Assembly: GCA_015680685.1 (NCBI GenBank)
Contig: MNCI01010517.1
Coordinates: forward strand, 1-64,000
Direction of reading: 5' to 3'
Source of the DNA: Gnetum montanum
Taxonomy: Eukaryota > Streptophyta > Gnetopsida > Gnetales > Gnetaceae
DNA: 64,000 bases
Position numbers and translations under genes: made by a program. Position 1 is the stretch's first letter. The number at the start of each line of letters is the position of its first letter. The notes under the pieces were generated by a model. That model was not told the origin of the DNA. It saw only the letters and a list, made by a program, of their open reading frames with translations, and made no database searches. Of the stretch, positions 1 to 10,559 are shown one piece after another.

Positions 1-431
1 TACCAAGCATCCAATGCTCGTAATTGAGTCGTACTCATGCATTTCATCAAGCAGCCGATTCCTTGACTAGCCGTACACGTCCGTAGACGCTCGTAATCAA
101 GTCGTACTTGAACGCACTAGGAAAGCAGGAAATAAAAGCAATAAATGAAACCATGTGCTGCAAGGTTTATCTAAACAAGTTCGTCTTTATTGCCGTACAC
201 AACTTGGGTTCAGGTTACAAGCTGCTCGAATAAAGAGCCGTTCACTCTAGGACTCCTACTACGGGCACATGGGGAAAAATTCTAACTCTGGAGTGATCAA
301 TTTGCCAGAGCTTCGCTACACTAGCCAGGATTGGAAAATGAAGGGAGTGCCGCCTCTTATTTATAGAAATGGCGGCGGGACGCGATATCGCGTACACGAT
401 ATCGCGGCCTACTATAAATCGCATCTCATCA
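1..431 (-). mobile_element. Partial LTR of retrotransposon family L (copy L1)
   Basis: Cut by the window edge, so only one end is visible; it finishes in TCATCA like the other L copies (40526-41467, 48551-49474, 60705-61564 and, inverted, 51308-52104). Read on the minus strand it has a TATAAATA box at 358-365, preceded by palindromic GATATCGC modules (about 378-410), and an AATAAA signal near 190. That is a normal U3-R arrangement. No polypurine tract follows it, unlike copies at 41468 and 61565, so it may be a solo LTR or a 5' LTR, but the other end is out of view. Confidence 0.8.
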
Positions 432-1139
432 CCAACCCTTAGCAAAATTCTTGCAATTTGTTTTTGTAAGTTAGAGTTAGAGTGAATGCCTATAGTGTGG
501 TGAATTATAGTTGTACAAAATCTATATTTGAGTGGATTGCTCTTGGACACAATTCATGAACAATAATAAAGATCGAGATTTTTCTTCATCATTGCAGCAT
601 CTCACTTAGCATAGTTTTATTTTTCTATCATGTTTACTTTTATTAAGTCATTTACATTTACTAAGTCATTTAATATTCCAATGTCTATTAGTAAGATGGA
701 ATAAGTACAAATGATTTCAAGCATAAAGTGTAACTATTTGGTAACCTAATAGTGAATTTGCTTGATTCACTTAGTAGTAAAGTTACTCGGTAATTCCAAT
801 AATAGTTACATTAGCCAAGGACATGTATGGAAAACCAAGAACATATGCTTATCACCATTATGATAGAATAGCTTTACATTTTCATTGTGCTTAGACTTAG
901 AATTTATAATCATTTTCACCATGTTAGCACTTAGCATATTTCAAGTCAAACAACATCAATGCATCATATACCTCACTAAGAGTTAAACCATATGATTTGC
1001 ACTTCACTAACGCTAAGTCGAAAGATACTGATTATGAACATAACATCAACTCACTAGTGTACTTACATTGTCCATCTATGGATTATGATCTTATTGCATG
1101 TGAACACTTGTGAGTTGTATGGTTAAGTGTTGGAATACA
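432..1139. other. Unassigned AT-rich spacer
   Basis: No coding region, RNA gene or recognisable mobile-element domain. It separates the partial LTR from the left direct repeat of element A. Confidence 0.5.
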
Positions 1140-2783
1140 CAACTACTCATCAATTAATCAAATTAGATGTCAGTGCAATAGGAGCTAAAGATGTTATTAA
1201 GAAATTTGAAAATATCAAGCCATCTATATTGAATCAAGCTATAAAGGTTATTATCTATCTTGTGAAGTTGGCTTAGTACTTACCAATAGAAGGGCTCTAG
1301 ATTCAAAAAATAAAGAAAACTTATCAACAAGTTAAGAAATTGTCTAATGGTTTACAATTCTATGAAGAGAACATGAAATTTATTAATCCATAATTTTGCA
1401 ACTGCTATAACTACCAAAAGTACTATGTAAAGCTTTGAGCAGATTTGTAAAGGGAATGGAGAAATAGAAAATGCTTTTGGAAAAAGCTTTTAAAGATTAT
1501 TTTTCTTCATGGAATTTTAAAGAAGTTCTTCTTATCTCTTTTATTTTATCTCTTAGTCTACATTAGAAAAAGATAGCTCTATTTACTTATGTAGATTAAA
1601 TTCTATACTTATTTAAGTTTTTGGAATAAGTTATTTTCTCAAAACACCAAGGTTTAGCTTATTCTTAGTATTCTAGTTAAATGGAATAGCTTCTGTAAGT
1701 GCCAATTCTAAATCAATTTATCATAGAATTAATGTCATATTTGGTGCATTATTAAGTTCCATGAATAATTTCTCTATCATCGATTCTTACTTTGTTTAGC
1801 ATGACTTTTGCGAAACTTAGCTTTGGAAAGTTTGCTAGCATATATCTTAAAATGAATAAATGACATATTCTATAAAATTTATTCATTCCCTATCTTAGCT
1901 ATGTAGATTTTAGAGTTACATGAGTAGAAAGCTAATAATTTTCATCATTATGTTGAGGGATAGCTAAAAGAGATAGCCAATAATTATAGACAAAACAACA
2001 CTTTCTTTAAAATAGATTATCAATTATATAAACCCATCCAAAATTAGCTCAATTAAATCAAAAAACCTTTTTGGAGGTATTCATGCCTTAATGGAATCAC
2101 AGACTAGTAAGGTAACATCCCCATTGCCAAATGATGTTGTTGCATAACAGAGATGATGCCTCTTCATAACAAGAGTTATTGTTATCATAAGAAGCCTTGA
2201 AAGGATGGTTGTAATTGAGACCTGAAAGGATGCATTGCAAGAATAGACATGTCTCTTAAGGTAACCTATGGGGGTTTGACCTAAGGCATTTATACTTGGG
2301 CTTAAAGGCTATACTAGCATGGAGTGGTGGAGCCAAAAAAGGCAAGTCACAAGAGCCGAGTGAAGCAAGACAGGAAGTGTACTAGCCATCCCTTCTAGCC
2401 AGTGATAGGCCTAATATTGGTGGTAGTGCTAGATTGCCTCTAAGGGATTGATGCTGAAGGAAGAAAACTCCAAGGAATACTCTCAAAGCATGATCCAGAT
2501 ACTCCATTCTATATCAATAAACCCTTCTATTCTTTCTCTTTTTGCATTTTCCTTATTCTTTCCTTTATGTATTTTCCTTATTATTTCCTTTATGTATAAT
2601 GTGGAATGTAACATATATTTGACATTTGGTATATTGTCTTCTTCCGCATAATGTCTAATATAACGTATATTTGATGTTTTCCATGACATTTAGGGGACAG
2701 GATGTTACAAGAAATCACTTAACATGAGTTATCCAAACTATCTTGGAGCAAGGCTATAATCATGTGCCAATAATTTAACTAGC
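1140..2783 (+). repeat. Left direct repeat of element A (LTR-like, interrupted)
   Basis: Aligns by eye with about 15118-16167 over roughly 1 kb after the inserted block at 2112-2708 is skipped. Shared landmarks include GAGCTAAAGATGTTATTAAG (near 1181 and 15168), AAACAACACTTTCTTT (near 1985 and 15990) and TTTGGAGGTATT (near 2069 and 16069). The first 340 bases look like the C-terminal coding part of the extra ORF; the rest looks non-coding. It is either a long LTR that includes coding sequence, or the 3' end of a neighbouring copy sharing an LTR with A. Confidence 0.7.
2112..2708. mobile_element. 597-bp insertion with short terminal inverted repeats
   Basis: Begins GTAACATCC and ends GGATGTTAC, its exact reverse complement, and interrupts the left direct repeat of element A: the right copy near 16107 runs straight through the same point. 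The ends would fit a solo LTR of a family with TGTAACATCC-type termini, or a small DNA transposon. Flanking AAG on both sides is too short to prove a target duplication. The short open frames inside overlap on both strands and look like chance. Confidence 0.6.
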
Positions 2784-3049
2784 GCTAGAAGGAGGGAAAA
2801 TTAGGTTAGATTGTGAGTGTATGTTAACTCATAAGAGAATCTCCATATAGGTAAGATATTTCAAAAGCAAAGTAAATTTTTTCAAACTTAAGACTGAAGC
2901 ATCATCACAAGAAGAATCTAAACAAATAATTAGAAATCTAAATAATGGGGTAACAATAAGATAAACTAGGATCTCACCTTTAATTAAAGGCTAATCTTTC
3001 AAAAGGAAAGCTAAATTAAGAAAAGGATCATTTAGTAGAACTCAAAATT

Positions 3050-3990
3050 TGCAAATGATGGCTCATCCTCCTTTTGTGAATCCATTTAAGCTTCCTAAAT
3101 CTTTATGATTTAATGTATATAACAAAATCTCAAAAGTTACTTATAAGTACTTACCAAAGCCATACATTCCTAAAAAGGCTTATTTATTATAAATATACTT
3201 ACATTTGTTGGAGATACCCTTAGTCCATGCAAACATTCAACATCAAGACCAACCTTGTAGGTTGTTCATAGGCAATCTTAGAGATATGGCTCAAATTTCA
3301 TATTCTAATTTGCCAAATAATAGTATTACTAGTTGGGATGACATGAAGGCTTTATTCATAGCATGACTCACTAATCAAGGTGAAAAACATCAACTCTATA
3401 GTAGATTAACTTAAATGAAATAAGAAAACAAAGAGTCAATTACAGAGTTTAATATTAAATTTTGGAGAATATGTGGCTTATTTCAAAATTAGCTTTGACC
3501 AAGTAATGAGATCTCAAGAGATACTTATTTAAATGCTAATAATCCTAGCATCTCATATTGGTTTGAAGAACATCTAATATTAACATTTTAGTTGATCTTT
3601 ATAGTCAATCCATAGAGTTAAAAAGACCATTAAACTTATCTCTAGACAACACACAACATGACATAAAAGAATCATAAAAAGGATTACTTCCCACACAAAA
3701 TTTTACTCAGCTTAAAATGTTTTCTTCAATAAGTAATTCTATTAACTTACAAAGTGTAGAACATGATAAGGATAAAATTTTAAAAGAAATTTCTAATACA
3801 ATTATTAAATTAGAAAAATCTCTAAATATGGTAAAACATAAAGAGGATAGGAAATTTCACCATATTAGAAAATTCAATGTCCAGGCTAAACTAGATGATA
3901 CTAAAGAAAAGGAAGTCTTATCTAATTCAAATTTGATAGAATTTGAAGATGAGTCTAAAGAACTAATGCATATTAGGATTAATTAATTAG
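3050..3990 (+). pseudogene. gag remnant of element A
   Basis: The region around 3270-3480 translates, across several stops, into a Gag-like stretch: a segment resembling SNLPNNSITSWDDMKALF followed by a motif of the type TNQGEKHQLYSRL and then ESITEFNIKFWRI. This is the usual plant gypsy Gag core (a W-D-D/L-x-x-x-F block followed by a Q-x-x-x-E-S-I-x-E-F block). The open stretch 3717-3986 continues as a lysine-rich tail. No zinc knuckle is visible. In life it would have formed the virus-like particle; here stops within the core abolish it. Confidence 0.6.
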
Positions 3991-4439
3991 AAAGGTCATT
4001 GGATGATAACATTTTTGAAGGATCATAATCAAGTTATTCATCAAGTGATTGTTTCAATAACAATGAAGAGCCTAGATATGGATTATGAAGCACTAAAGAG
4101 AAGATGACCATATCTAGACTTTCAAATGCAATTCCTAAGCCTACTGAAAAGAGGAAAGCTTTTGAGGAAAAATAGAAGTCAAAATAAAAAATATAACCAA
4201 ATGATAAAAGTCATCAAAACTATTTTCCTAAGATGTTTAAAATGTTCATCTTTTATGAAGAAGGAAAGTATGATATAATAAAATATTTAAAGAGAGTTAA
4301 AGCTAATATTAGCTTGTATCAGCTGATTCAAACATAATGTTACTTAAAAAGAATTTTAGAAGAAATTAAAAATAAAAAGAAGGTTAGTGATATAGCCATA
4401 AATTGCATCAATAATGCTAAGAAGCCCATTAATAAAACA

Positions 4440-4640
4440 TTTGTTGTAGCTAATAGAGATGCACCACCTTTCTTATTAACCCTAAAACTACAAAGAAAAT
4501 ATTTACATCATTACTTAGTTGATTCAAGAGCTACTTTGACATTAATACCTTTTTCAATTTGCAAACAACTAGGCTTAAAACTACAAAAATTAGATAAAAA
4601 ATTATTTAGATTGATAAAAGTAGCACCAAGATAAGAGGTT
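4440..4640 (+). pseudogene. Aspartic protease remnant of element A
   Basis: Near 4510-4560 the plus strand reads LVDSRATLTLIPFSICKQLG. It matches the retroviral-type protease active-site region V-D-S/T-G-A-T-x-x-x-I-P, with the glycine of the D-S-G triad changed to arginine (AGA). The position, downstream of gag and upstream of the RNase H-like and RT segments, is normal for a gypsy polyprotein. The changed glycine and surrounding stops make it inactive. Confidence 0.6.
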
Positions 4641-4974
4641 GATTATCAAATATATTACTTCAAATAGATTCAGATCCTAGAATTAAGAGTAGAGTAACAA
4701 TTCAAGTAGTTAATATTCCTTATGCATATAGCTTATTATTAAGTAGGAGTTGGAGCAAAAATTTCTTTGGTTATATAGCAATAGATCATTCGTATATGTG
4801 ATTACCATGGAAAGGAGAACCAAAAAAAGTTTTATATATGGTGAATCACTTATGGTTAAAAATGTGACTACTGATAGCAAAAATAGAGTAATTAAATCAA
4901 AGAAAGTGGAACTAGGAGTTAGCTCTATTCGAGAAATGCAAACTATGCATTTTGACAATCACCAAGAATAATTT

Positions 4975-5560
4975 TGAAAATTGTATTTTGATGAAGCTTG
5001 CAATTCCAAAGAATTATGAGTAGGTATAATTCTATTTAGCCTAGAAAATTATATAAAGTGAAGAGTTATATAGCTGCAATTCCATTGTAGTAATAATAGA
5101 GTTGAATATGAAGCCTTATGTAGAGGTTTGAAAATAACTACCAATAAAGAAATTAAGAAGTCATAAGTGAAAGAAGATTCAGAGTCTGTGATCAAATACA
5201 ACAAAAATGTAGTATTAAAAGCTCATTCCTTAGGTATTATAATTAAATGGAAATAAAAATTCTTTAAAATTTTACAAAATACATTTTGAAAATATTCCAA
5301 GAGAGGAGAATAAAATAGATGATAAGCTTGTAGTAGTAACTTCAACCCTTAATTTACCAAAAGTAATTAAGCAATGAAAGATAGTTATTGAATTAAAACT
5401 AGAGTCTATAATTCTTGATAATATAAGTTATTTCCAAGTTTTTTAAGATGATCATCAAATAGCTCAATTCCTGAAAAATGTAGAAGAATTTAAAAATTAG
5501 ATTTAGGAAGAAGAAGACCTAATGCAAAAAGAGAAAAGAATATCAAGAATAGTACTAAAA
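4975..5560 (+). pseudogene. Additional RNase H-like domain upstream of RT (element A)
   Basis: Starting near 4986 the plus strand reads FDEACNSKEL, then IILFSLENY, FHCSNNRVEYEALCRGLKI (near 5080-5130) and VKEDSESVIKYNKN (near 5170). This is the RNase HI layout: first acidic residue in a FDGA-like motif, the glutamate in N-x-x-E-Y-x-A-L, and the aspartate in a G-D-S-like motif (here E-D-S). It is followed by the linker seen in plant gypsy polyproteins of this type (a WQVF-DD-QI-x-FL block near 5430-5480, with stops). A second RNase H region lies after the RT, so this polyprotein had two. Confidence 0.6.
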
Positions 5561-5779
5561 TTAGAGGAATAGTTTAGGGAAAAGTTGATTAAAGACTCAA
5601 ATATCCAAGATCCCAAGGATCAATCCTTTAAGACAATAAACTTAAGATGCTAAGATATTCTAAGAAATTTCAATATTGGGTTAAAGCTAGAACCACAAAT
5701 AAAAAAAATCAGATCATACAAGTTCTAAAGTAAAGCTTAGAAAAAAAATTTTGGTCTTATGACCATTTAAGAATCTTTA

Positions 5780-6480
5780 CTCCTAATATTATGACATAAA
5801 ATTCCATTTGTAGAGGAATGCAAAGTAATAAAGCAAAAATTAATAAAATTCAACCCAATCTTTGAGCCAATAATGGAATTCAAAATCAAAAAGTTACTAA
5901 GTCTAAATATAATATATTGAGTAAGGTATTCAGCTTGGATAGCTAGTTTAGGACCAATAAAAAATAAAAATAGAGATATACAACTATGTGTTGACATTAA
6001 AAATCTAAATTATGCTTCAATTAAAGATAGATCTCCACTTCCAAGGATTGATAAGATGCTAAATAAGGTGTCAAGATGCAAATTATATTCATTTCTGGAT
6101 GGTTTCTCATGTTATAATCAAATAATAGCGAATGAGAATGATAGATATAAAATAGCATTTATCACAAAGTGGGCTACATTCGCATGCAAAAAAATGTCTT
6201 TTGACTTATTGAATGCCAAGGCTACATTTCAAAGTGATATGCATATTGCATTCAAACAACTTATTGGTAAATCAGTGGCTATTTATTTAGATGATATCAT
6301 AGTATATTCAAAGCTTGAATTAGATCATATATCACATTTACAATAAATATTTGATAGATGTAAAGAATTTGATATTTCATTGAATCCTAAGTGATGTGCC
6401 TTTGGAGTAAGATCAAGAAACCTACTTGGATATATAATTTGTTGAAAGGAAATAGCTATAGATCAATCTAGAATACAATC
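5780..6480 (+). pseudogene. Reverse transcriptase remnant of element A
   Basis: In order: a segment resembling W-I-A-S-L-G-P-I (near 5935), LCVDIKNLNYASIKD (near 5980), YSFLDGFSCYNQI (near 6085), KIAFITKWATFACKKMSFDL (near 6150) and the catalytic YLDDIIVYSK (near 6285-6315). The catalytic YLDD is intact. The open stretch 6056-6346 is the longest surviving piece of pol. Nearby at 6470-6590 a segment reading roughly I-Q-x-I-Q-G-I is present twice, which suggests a short diverged duplication at the end of the palm region. Ty3/gypsy type. Confidence 0.85.
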
Positions 6481-7020
6481 CATTTAAGGTATTGAACACC
6501 CTATGAACAAAAAGTCATTAAGATCATTCAATTTATAGAACACCCTAGAATACAAGCCATTCAAGGTATCATCCTATGAATAACAACTCGTTCAAATCAT
6601 TCTTTGAAAAGATAAATTTCGTTAAAATATGTATACCAAGGTTCACAAAGATAACAAAACCTCTTTTAAAAATGTTTAAAAAGGATGTTAAAGTAACGAA
6701 GACAAAGGAATTAGTTAAAGCATTAAATTCAATCAAAAAAGCCATTGTAGAAGCCTTATATCTTGTAAAACCTAAGCTAAAGAAAGATTTTTTGTTATAT
6801 GATTTTCCATCAATCGAATCTCTAGCCACAGTATTAAAACAAAAAAAGTGACAAAAAAATCCAATCAAATTTTTCAATTACTAGTTAAAAGGAGCTTTGA
6901 AGAACTACTCTAAACTTGAAAAGAAAGCATTTTCTATGATAAAAGCTCTAGGTCAATTCAAGTATTATTTAGAAAATTCTATAATCAACATTATGATCTT
7001 AGAGCCAGTTGTAAGATAGT
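6480..7020 (+). pseudogene. RT connection and RNase H remnant of element A
   Basis: 6576-6851 reads FFEKINFVKICIPRFTKITK followed by a lysine-rich stretch and SIKKAIVEALYLVKPKLKKD, the gypsy connection between RT and RNase H (F-L-G-x-x-N-F-x-R-x-F-I-P-x-F family). After the stop at 6849 the frame continues with NYSKLEKKAFSMIKALGQFK near 6905, which matches the Y-x-x-x-E-K-x-x-x-A-L-V-x-A-L-x-x-F block of the usual pol RNase H. Confidence 0.7.
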
Positions 7021-7139
7021 TTTTATCTTTGAATGAGATTAGTCTCAAAAGAGCTAATAGGATAATTAAGGTACAATAATTCAACTTTACCTTAGAAACC
7101 TATAAAATAGTTGAAAGTATGGAATTAGCTAGAATCATG

Positions 7140-8270
7140 GTGAAAGAGCGCAAACATGAAATATCAGCTCTCACTGAGATCAAATATTTGTATGATGATA
7201 TAATAAGATTTCTCACTAACTATGAGATTTCTAAAAATTTAACTAAAGTCCAAAGAAGAGATTTTTATCAATAGAGTAAAAAATATATATTTTTATTCAA
7301 ATAATTTTATATAGAAAGAATTTCAATAATTTTTGCTAAAATATGTATCCAATCAAAGGATTTAAAAAATGTTGAATCAATTTTACAATCATGAAGGTCT
7401 ATATTATAAATTCCCAAGAGCTACAATGCAACATATCCTAAGATGTGGATTTTACTATCATACAATGTACAAGTTCTTGCAAAACAAAGATTTCAACTTG
7501 TCATAAATGCTAAATTCATGGATCAAAGCTAAGAAAAGCTAGTGCTCAATTAAAACCAATGGTTATAGATAAGCCTTTCTAGCGATGGGGTTTGAATTAT
7601 ATAGGAGCAATTACTCCATCCAAAGTAGGACATAAATATTTTACTAAATGGATGAAAGATAAAGCTATGATAAGAAGTATATCATACAATGTAATCAAGT
7701 TCTTAGAGCAATACATTATAAATTGGTTTCAAATAGCATAATCATTAGTTACTAATAATCACACAACTTTTTAATCTACTAAATTCATAAGATGGGCTTT
7801 CAGGAAATCAATTTTGCTATATTCATTCTCAAATTATTACCCATAAGAAAATGATTTAGCTAAATCCACAAACAAAAAATTAATTTTCTATATCAAACAT
7901 TATATGAATGAGAGCATAGGAAACTATCATGAACTACTACAAGGAGCTTTATGCACATAGAGGATTAGGATAAGGAAATCTATAGCTACTACATCATTTA
8001 GCTTAGTTTATTGGTTTACTGCTCAAATTATAAAATAAGTTGTATTATCAATGATATAATTTATGGAAAATTATAGTCCACAATCAAATAAAGAACATGC
8101 TTTAATGGCTTTGCTATTAAGGCGAGAGGCTGAAATTGATGAAGCTCTAGATAAGCTGTTGTGAAATGCTATAATAAGGAAGTGATGGTTCGATTGCCAA
8201 GTAGGATGAAAAGCATTCAGAAAAGGTAACTTGAACCTATTACAAAAAATTAGTAAGAGGAATAACATAA
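7140..8270 (+). pseudogene. Integrase remnant of element A
   Basis: Badly broken but ordered. Near 7190-7265 is the spacer segment preceding integrase (F-L-T-N-Y-E-I-S then N-L-T-K-V-Q). Near 7575-7660 frames can be pieced together as R-W-G-L-N-Y-I-G followed by G-H-K-Y-F-T-K-W, matching the start of the catalytic core (W-G-x-D-F-I-G ... Y-F-T-K-W). Near 8090-8150 KEHALMALLLRREAEIDEAL continues the C-terminal part. The catalytic triad and the HHCC finger cannot be recognised with confidence. Confidence 0.55.
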
Positions 8271-8529
8271 TAAATTTTCAACTAAATGGACTTAGTCAAT
8301 AATGATTAAGCAACAAGTAGTAGATGACACCTTCAAACTAGCTACATTTGATGGACAAGTATTGAGTTACGCATTTAACACTCTCCATCTAAAGCATTAT
8401 TTTGAGCAACCACCATTTGAAACAACTAAATCAAGACTAACTAGAGTGTAAATATGTACATAGTGTCTCATAACTAGTTTTATAGGAACTAAGAAAAAGC
8501 AAAAAGTTCAGCTATAAATTTGATCTAAT

Positions 8530-9140
8530 AATTGATTCACCAACTTCCATGGTTGGAAAAGCAAGACAAACAATTCAAAGGAAACTATTTCTAAAACTGA
8601 GAAAGACAAGAATGAAAGCTAGGCCTTTAATTCCATATCTCTATGGGTGTTTTCTTAAGCATTTAAAGAGAGTATATTATAAAGCTATTACTTACAGAGC
8701 ATCCTATAATTGCCCATTCATGACTTGACTTTCAGATAAATTCTCCATGCTTACCAATGGAAAATCAATCCACATCCACAAATGGATTGAAGTCCCTAAG
8801 TTCTCAAACTTATCATTGAGATGTAATTTTAATGATGAAGAAAGCCTTGTTCAAGATTTCAACTACGAAGATATCATAGTTTTCCAACCTAAGAATAATG
8901 TGGAGGAGAGACTTAAAGGCTTTGAGAAAGATCATGAAGCAAAAGAAGAACCAAGAGAAGATACAAGTTCAGAACCTTCTAAAGAGCCATCTACCTAGAA
9001 CGATAAGTTAGGAACTAGAGCACCAACTCAAGAAATAACAAAAATTGAGTATGATGGAGCCTTGGAACATAAAGTTCCAAGAAAAATTATAATCATTGTT
9101 TATTGTCAACAAATTCTATCAACTTAGCAATAGTTAGCTC
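8530..9140 (+). pseudogene. Coding remnant after integrase (element A)
   Basis: The open stretch 8747-8998 encodes 83 residues that begin hydrophilic and end in a strongly acidic, E/S/P-rich tail (EEPREDTSSEPSKEPS). It follows the integrase and could be its C-terminal tail or the start of another product. I do not recognise a domain. Confidence 0.4.
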
Positions 9141-10559
9141 ACTCTTTATTAGTTTTCATGTCATAGGGACTGTGAGTTTTTTCATCCCTATTAAGCCTTA
9201 AGGTACTAGGGGTTTTTCCCCAAAAAAGATTTAATTTTTTATCACTATTTTCTATATATATACAACATATTTTACAAAAAAATATGTGTTTTATTTTTGA
9301 GGGAAAATTGGTATCACAAATATTTTCCATTACAATGGAACATTAATCATTTGAAGTGTTTAGTCCATTCAGTATGCCACTAAAACAAAAGAGATTGATT
9401 AATTGATGTCGTATTTTTAAGAAGAATCACTCGTGATATTCAAATAAGTTTTTTTAAAAAGTTAAAAGAAAATATTGTGAACATACATCAAATTTTGGAT
9501 CATGAGTTTTATTTCCTTGAAGGCAAATGCACAAAAGAAAAAGCCCTAGATGAAGAATCAAGCTCTTAAAGGTAAATTGTTTAAAGAAATGCTTAAAAGG
9601 AGTTAGCTTATTTTAGCTAGGATTCTTAAAATGATTCTTGATAATGAAAATTTTAAGCATGTTAGTAGTTCAAATGTTATTTAATAATTAAATATGTGAG
9701 ATTCTTAGTCAACTTTTAGGGAATCAACATGAAGAGTTAGGTTTCGAGCCAAATTCAGTTTTATATGATACACTAGTGTACCATTATATGATTAAGTTTC
9801 AAGAAGAGAGCTTGTGAAAGGATAACCTAATCCAAACAATCAGTAGTTTTTATTCAAGCTTATTAGCTAAAACTTAGAATTAATATGGATTGATTCACAG
9901 AGCTGAAAGAATCATTTTATATCTTGTAATAGGATCAACATTAGCACAAACAATTTATTATCAATTTTTGAGCTAAAACTTTATTACTACAAACTTACAG
10001 AACTAAGGAATTTGAGAAATGAGTTTAATTTTATGAAAGAAAGAAAATATTATTTAGCCATGTCAGCTCATAGAGTTCTATAAACCATGTTAGCCTTTTT
10101 AGATTTATGAAGAAAAAGGGAATTCTATAGCCATAGGCTTAAATTAGCTCTATATGGCACATCAACTTGTAGAATTAGCAAGGATTAGTATAATCGAAAA
10201 AATTTTCTATGAATCAATTTTACAAGCAAGCCTTAAAATAGTCTCATAATCTACATCATCTCTTGGTTAGTTTTTTTGTAGAATAAAGGGGAAAGTACTT
10301 AAAATCAAAAATTTATTCTACAAAGAAATTTTAGATTGGCTCTACCACATCACCTAGCTAAAGGTTAAAGATTAGCTTAACATTATCACAAGATTTGATT
10401 CTATAAGAGAGTATCAAAGTTTGGCCTTATAAATAAATCCCATCTACAACATAAGCTAAATAAGAAAAGCTTGCTTTAAAGAACCAGTATCTCAAGAAGA
10501 TATACAATTAATTTAGAGAATTTTTTGTTATTAGCTATATAAGATTTAAAGAGAGATAA
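9141..10559 (+). other. Non-coding part of element A downstream of pol
   Basis: No coding region survives. The stretch near 9165-9240 has runs of GGTTTTTCCCC-like sequence. The rest is AT-rich with stops in all frames. Confidence 0.4.

Noticed and set aside
2448-2689. Overlapping frames inside the inverted-repeat insertion
   Set aside because: Both strands are open by composition; no transposase-like feature.
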